A DNA stretch of 6,950 nucleotides from Bacteroidales bacterium (lineage in GTDB: Bacteria > Bacteroidota > Bacteroidia > Bacteroidales > VadinHA17). Below are positions 6,734-6,950 of the stretch, piece after piece. The stretch spans positions 1 through 6,950 of the forward strand of contig JAAZAP010000364.1 in assembly GCA_012514255.1 (NCBI GenBank), read 5' to 3'. The position numbers and the translations under genes are program-made. The notes below the pieces were generated by a model. The model searched no databases. It was not told the DNA's origin and worked only from the letters and a program-made list of their open reading frames with translations. Within the stretch, counting starts at the first letter, position 1. Every line of letters starts with the position of its first letter.

Positions 6734-6950
6734 ATCCCCGCAGGGGATTAAGAATTGTAGCAGATCCCCGTAGGGGATAAAGAATTGTAGCAGATCCCCG
6801 TAGGGGATAAAGAATTGTAGCAGATCCCCGTAGGGGATTAAGAATTGTAGCAGATCCCCGTAGGGGATAAAGAATTGTAGCAGATCCCCGTAGGGGATTA
6901 AGAATTGTAGCAGATCCCCGTAGGGGATAAAGAATTGTAGCAGATCCCCG
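6734..6950. repeat. 30-bp palindrome-bearing tandem satellite, 7 full units plus a partial one, open at the window edge
   Basis: Each unit is a perfect inverted repeat, ATCCCC-GTA-GGGGAT, followed by a 15-base spacer, [A/T]AAGAATTGTAGCAG. The hairpins lie at 6734-6748, 6764-6778, 6794-6808, 6824-6838, 6854-6868, 6884-6898 and 6914-6928, with an eighth begun at 6944. The period is exactly 30 with no indels. Only two positions vary: the first spacer base (T, A, A, T, A, T, A in order at 6749, 6779, 6809, 6839, 6869, 6899, 6929) and the loop of the first hairpin (GCA in place of GTA). The stem is 6 bp with four G-C pairs and a GNA triloop. The array directly follows tex, carries no gene, and continues beyond the window, so its total length and far flank are unknown. 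Confidence 0.97.

Noticed and set aside
6734..6778. Rho-independent terminator for tex
   Set aside because: The hairpins have only a 6-bp stem and are followed by AAAGAATTG or TAAGAATTG, not a run of T. A role in 3'-end formation remains possible but is not the classical terminator form.
6734..6950. CRISPR array
   Set aside because: The repeat period is uniform and the whole 30-bp unit is conserved; there are no unique spacers between repeats and no cas genes in view. It is a satellite-type tandem repeat.
6734..6950. Open reading frames on the minus strand through the satellite, encoding a decapeptide repeat of the (Y/N)PLRGSATIL type
   Set aside because: Because 30 is a multiple of 3, two minus-strand frames stay open by periodicity alone. 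The visible array contains no ATG on that strand and the frames carry no coding signal other than the repeat. Gene callers may report such proteins, but I do not support one.

Overview
The window looks like chromosomal core-genome DNA from a member of the Bacteroidota, probably Bacteroidales or a relative. The evidence is: TAnnTTTG promoter -7 elements in front of two genes; no Shine-Dalgarno sequences at the starts; a DUF5063 protein, which to my knowledge is a largely Bacteroidota family; a compact RecQ of the type common in that phylum; and a guaB N-terminus of Bacteroidota type. There are no tRNA or rRNA genes, no transposase, no phage genes, and no foreign-looking coding stretch.

Layout: (1) Positions 1-51, minus strand, hold the first 17 codons of guaB (IMP dehydrogenase), cut by the window edge. 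(2) Positions 52-178 are a divergent intergenic region with a good TAAATTTG -7 element for the rightward gene. (3) Positions 179-2089 encode a RecQ-family helicase whose zinc-binding cysteines sit near the C-terminus instead of directly after the helicase core. (4) After a 70-base gap with promoter-like elements and a small palindrome, four plus-strand genes follow closely: a DUF5063 protein (2160-2723), a DEDDy 3'-5' exonuclease overlapping it by 17 bases (2707-3312), an RlmI-type 23S rRNA cytosine methyltransferase (3355-4554), and the RNA-binding transcription accessory protein Tex (4560-6707). (5) From the stop codon of tex to the window end there are two kinds of tandem repeat: four heptamers (6700-6727), then a 30-bp satellite with a perfect hairpin in every unit (6734-6950), running off the edge.

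The four-gene block reads as an operon with an RNA theme: nucleic-acid 3'-end trimming, rRNA modification, and an S1-domain RNA-binding factor. The DUF5063 protein is the unexplained member. recQ stands alone, divergent from guaB.

The protein-coding part is ordinary, well-conserved sequence and I find no new defence, mobile or biosynthetic system in it. The one real anomaly is the downstream satellite. Its 30-bp period is exact. One position in the spacer varies A/T, and the only change in the hairpin is a GCA loop in the first copy in place of GTA. Its function, if any, cannot be read from this sequence.
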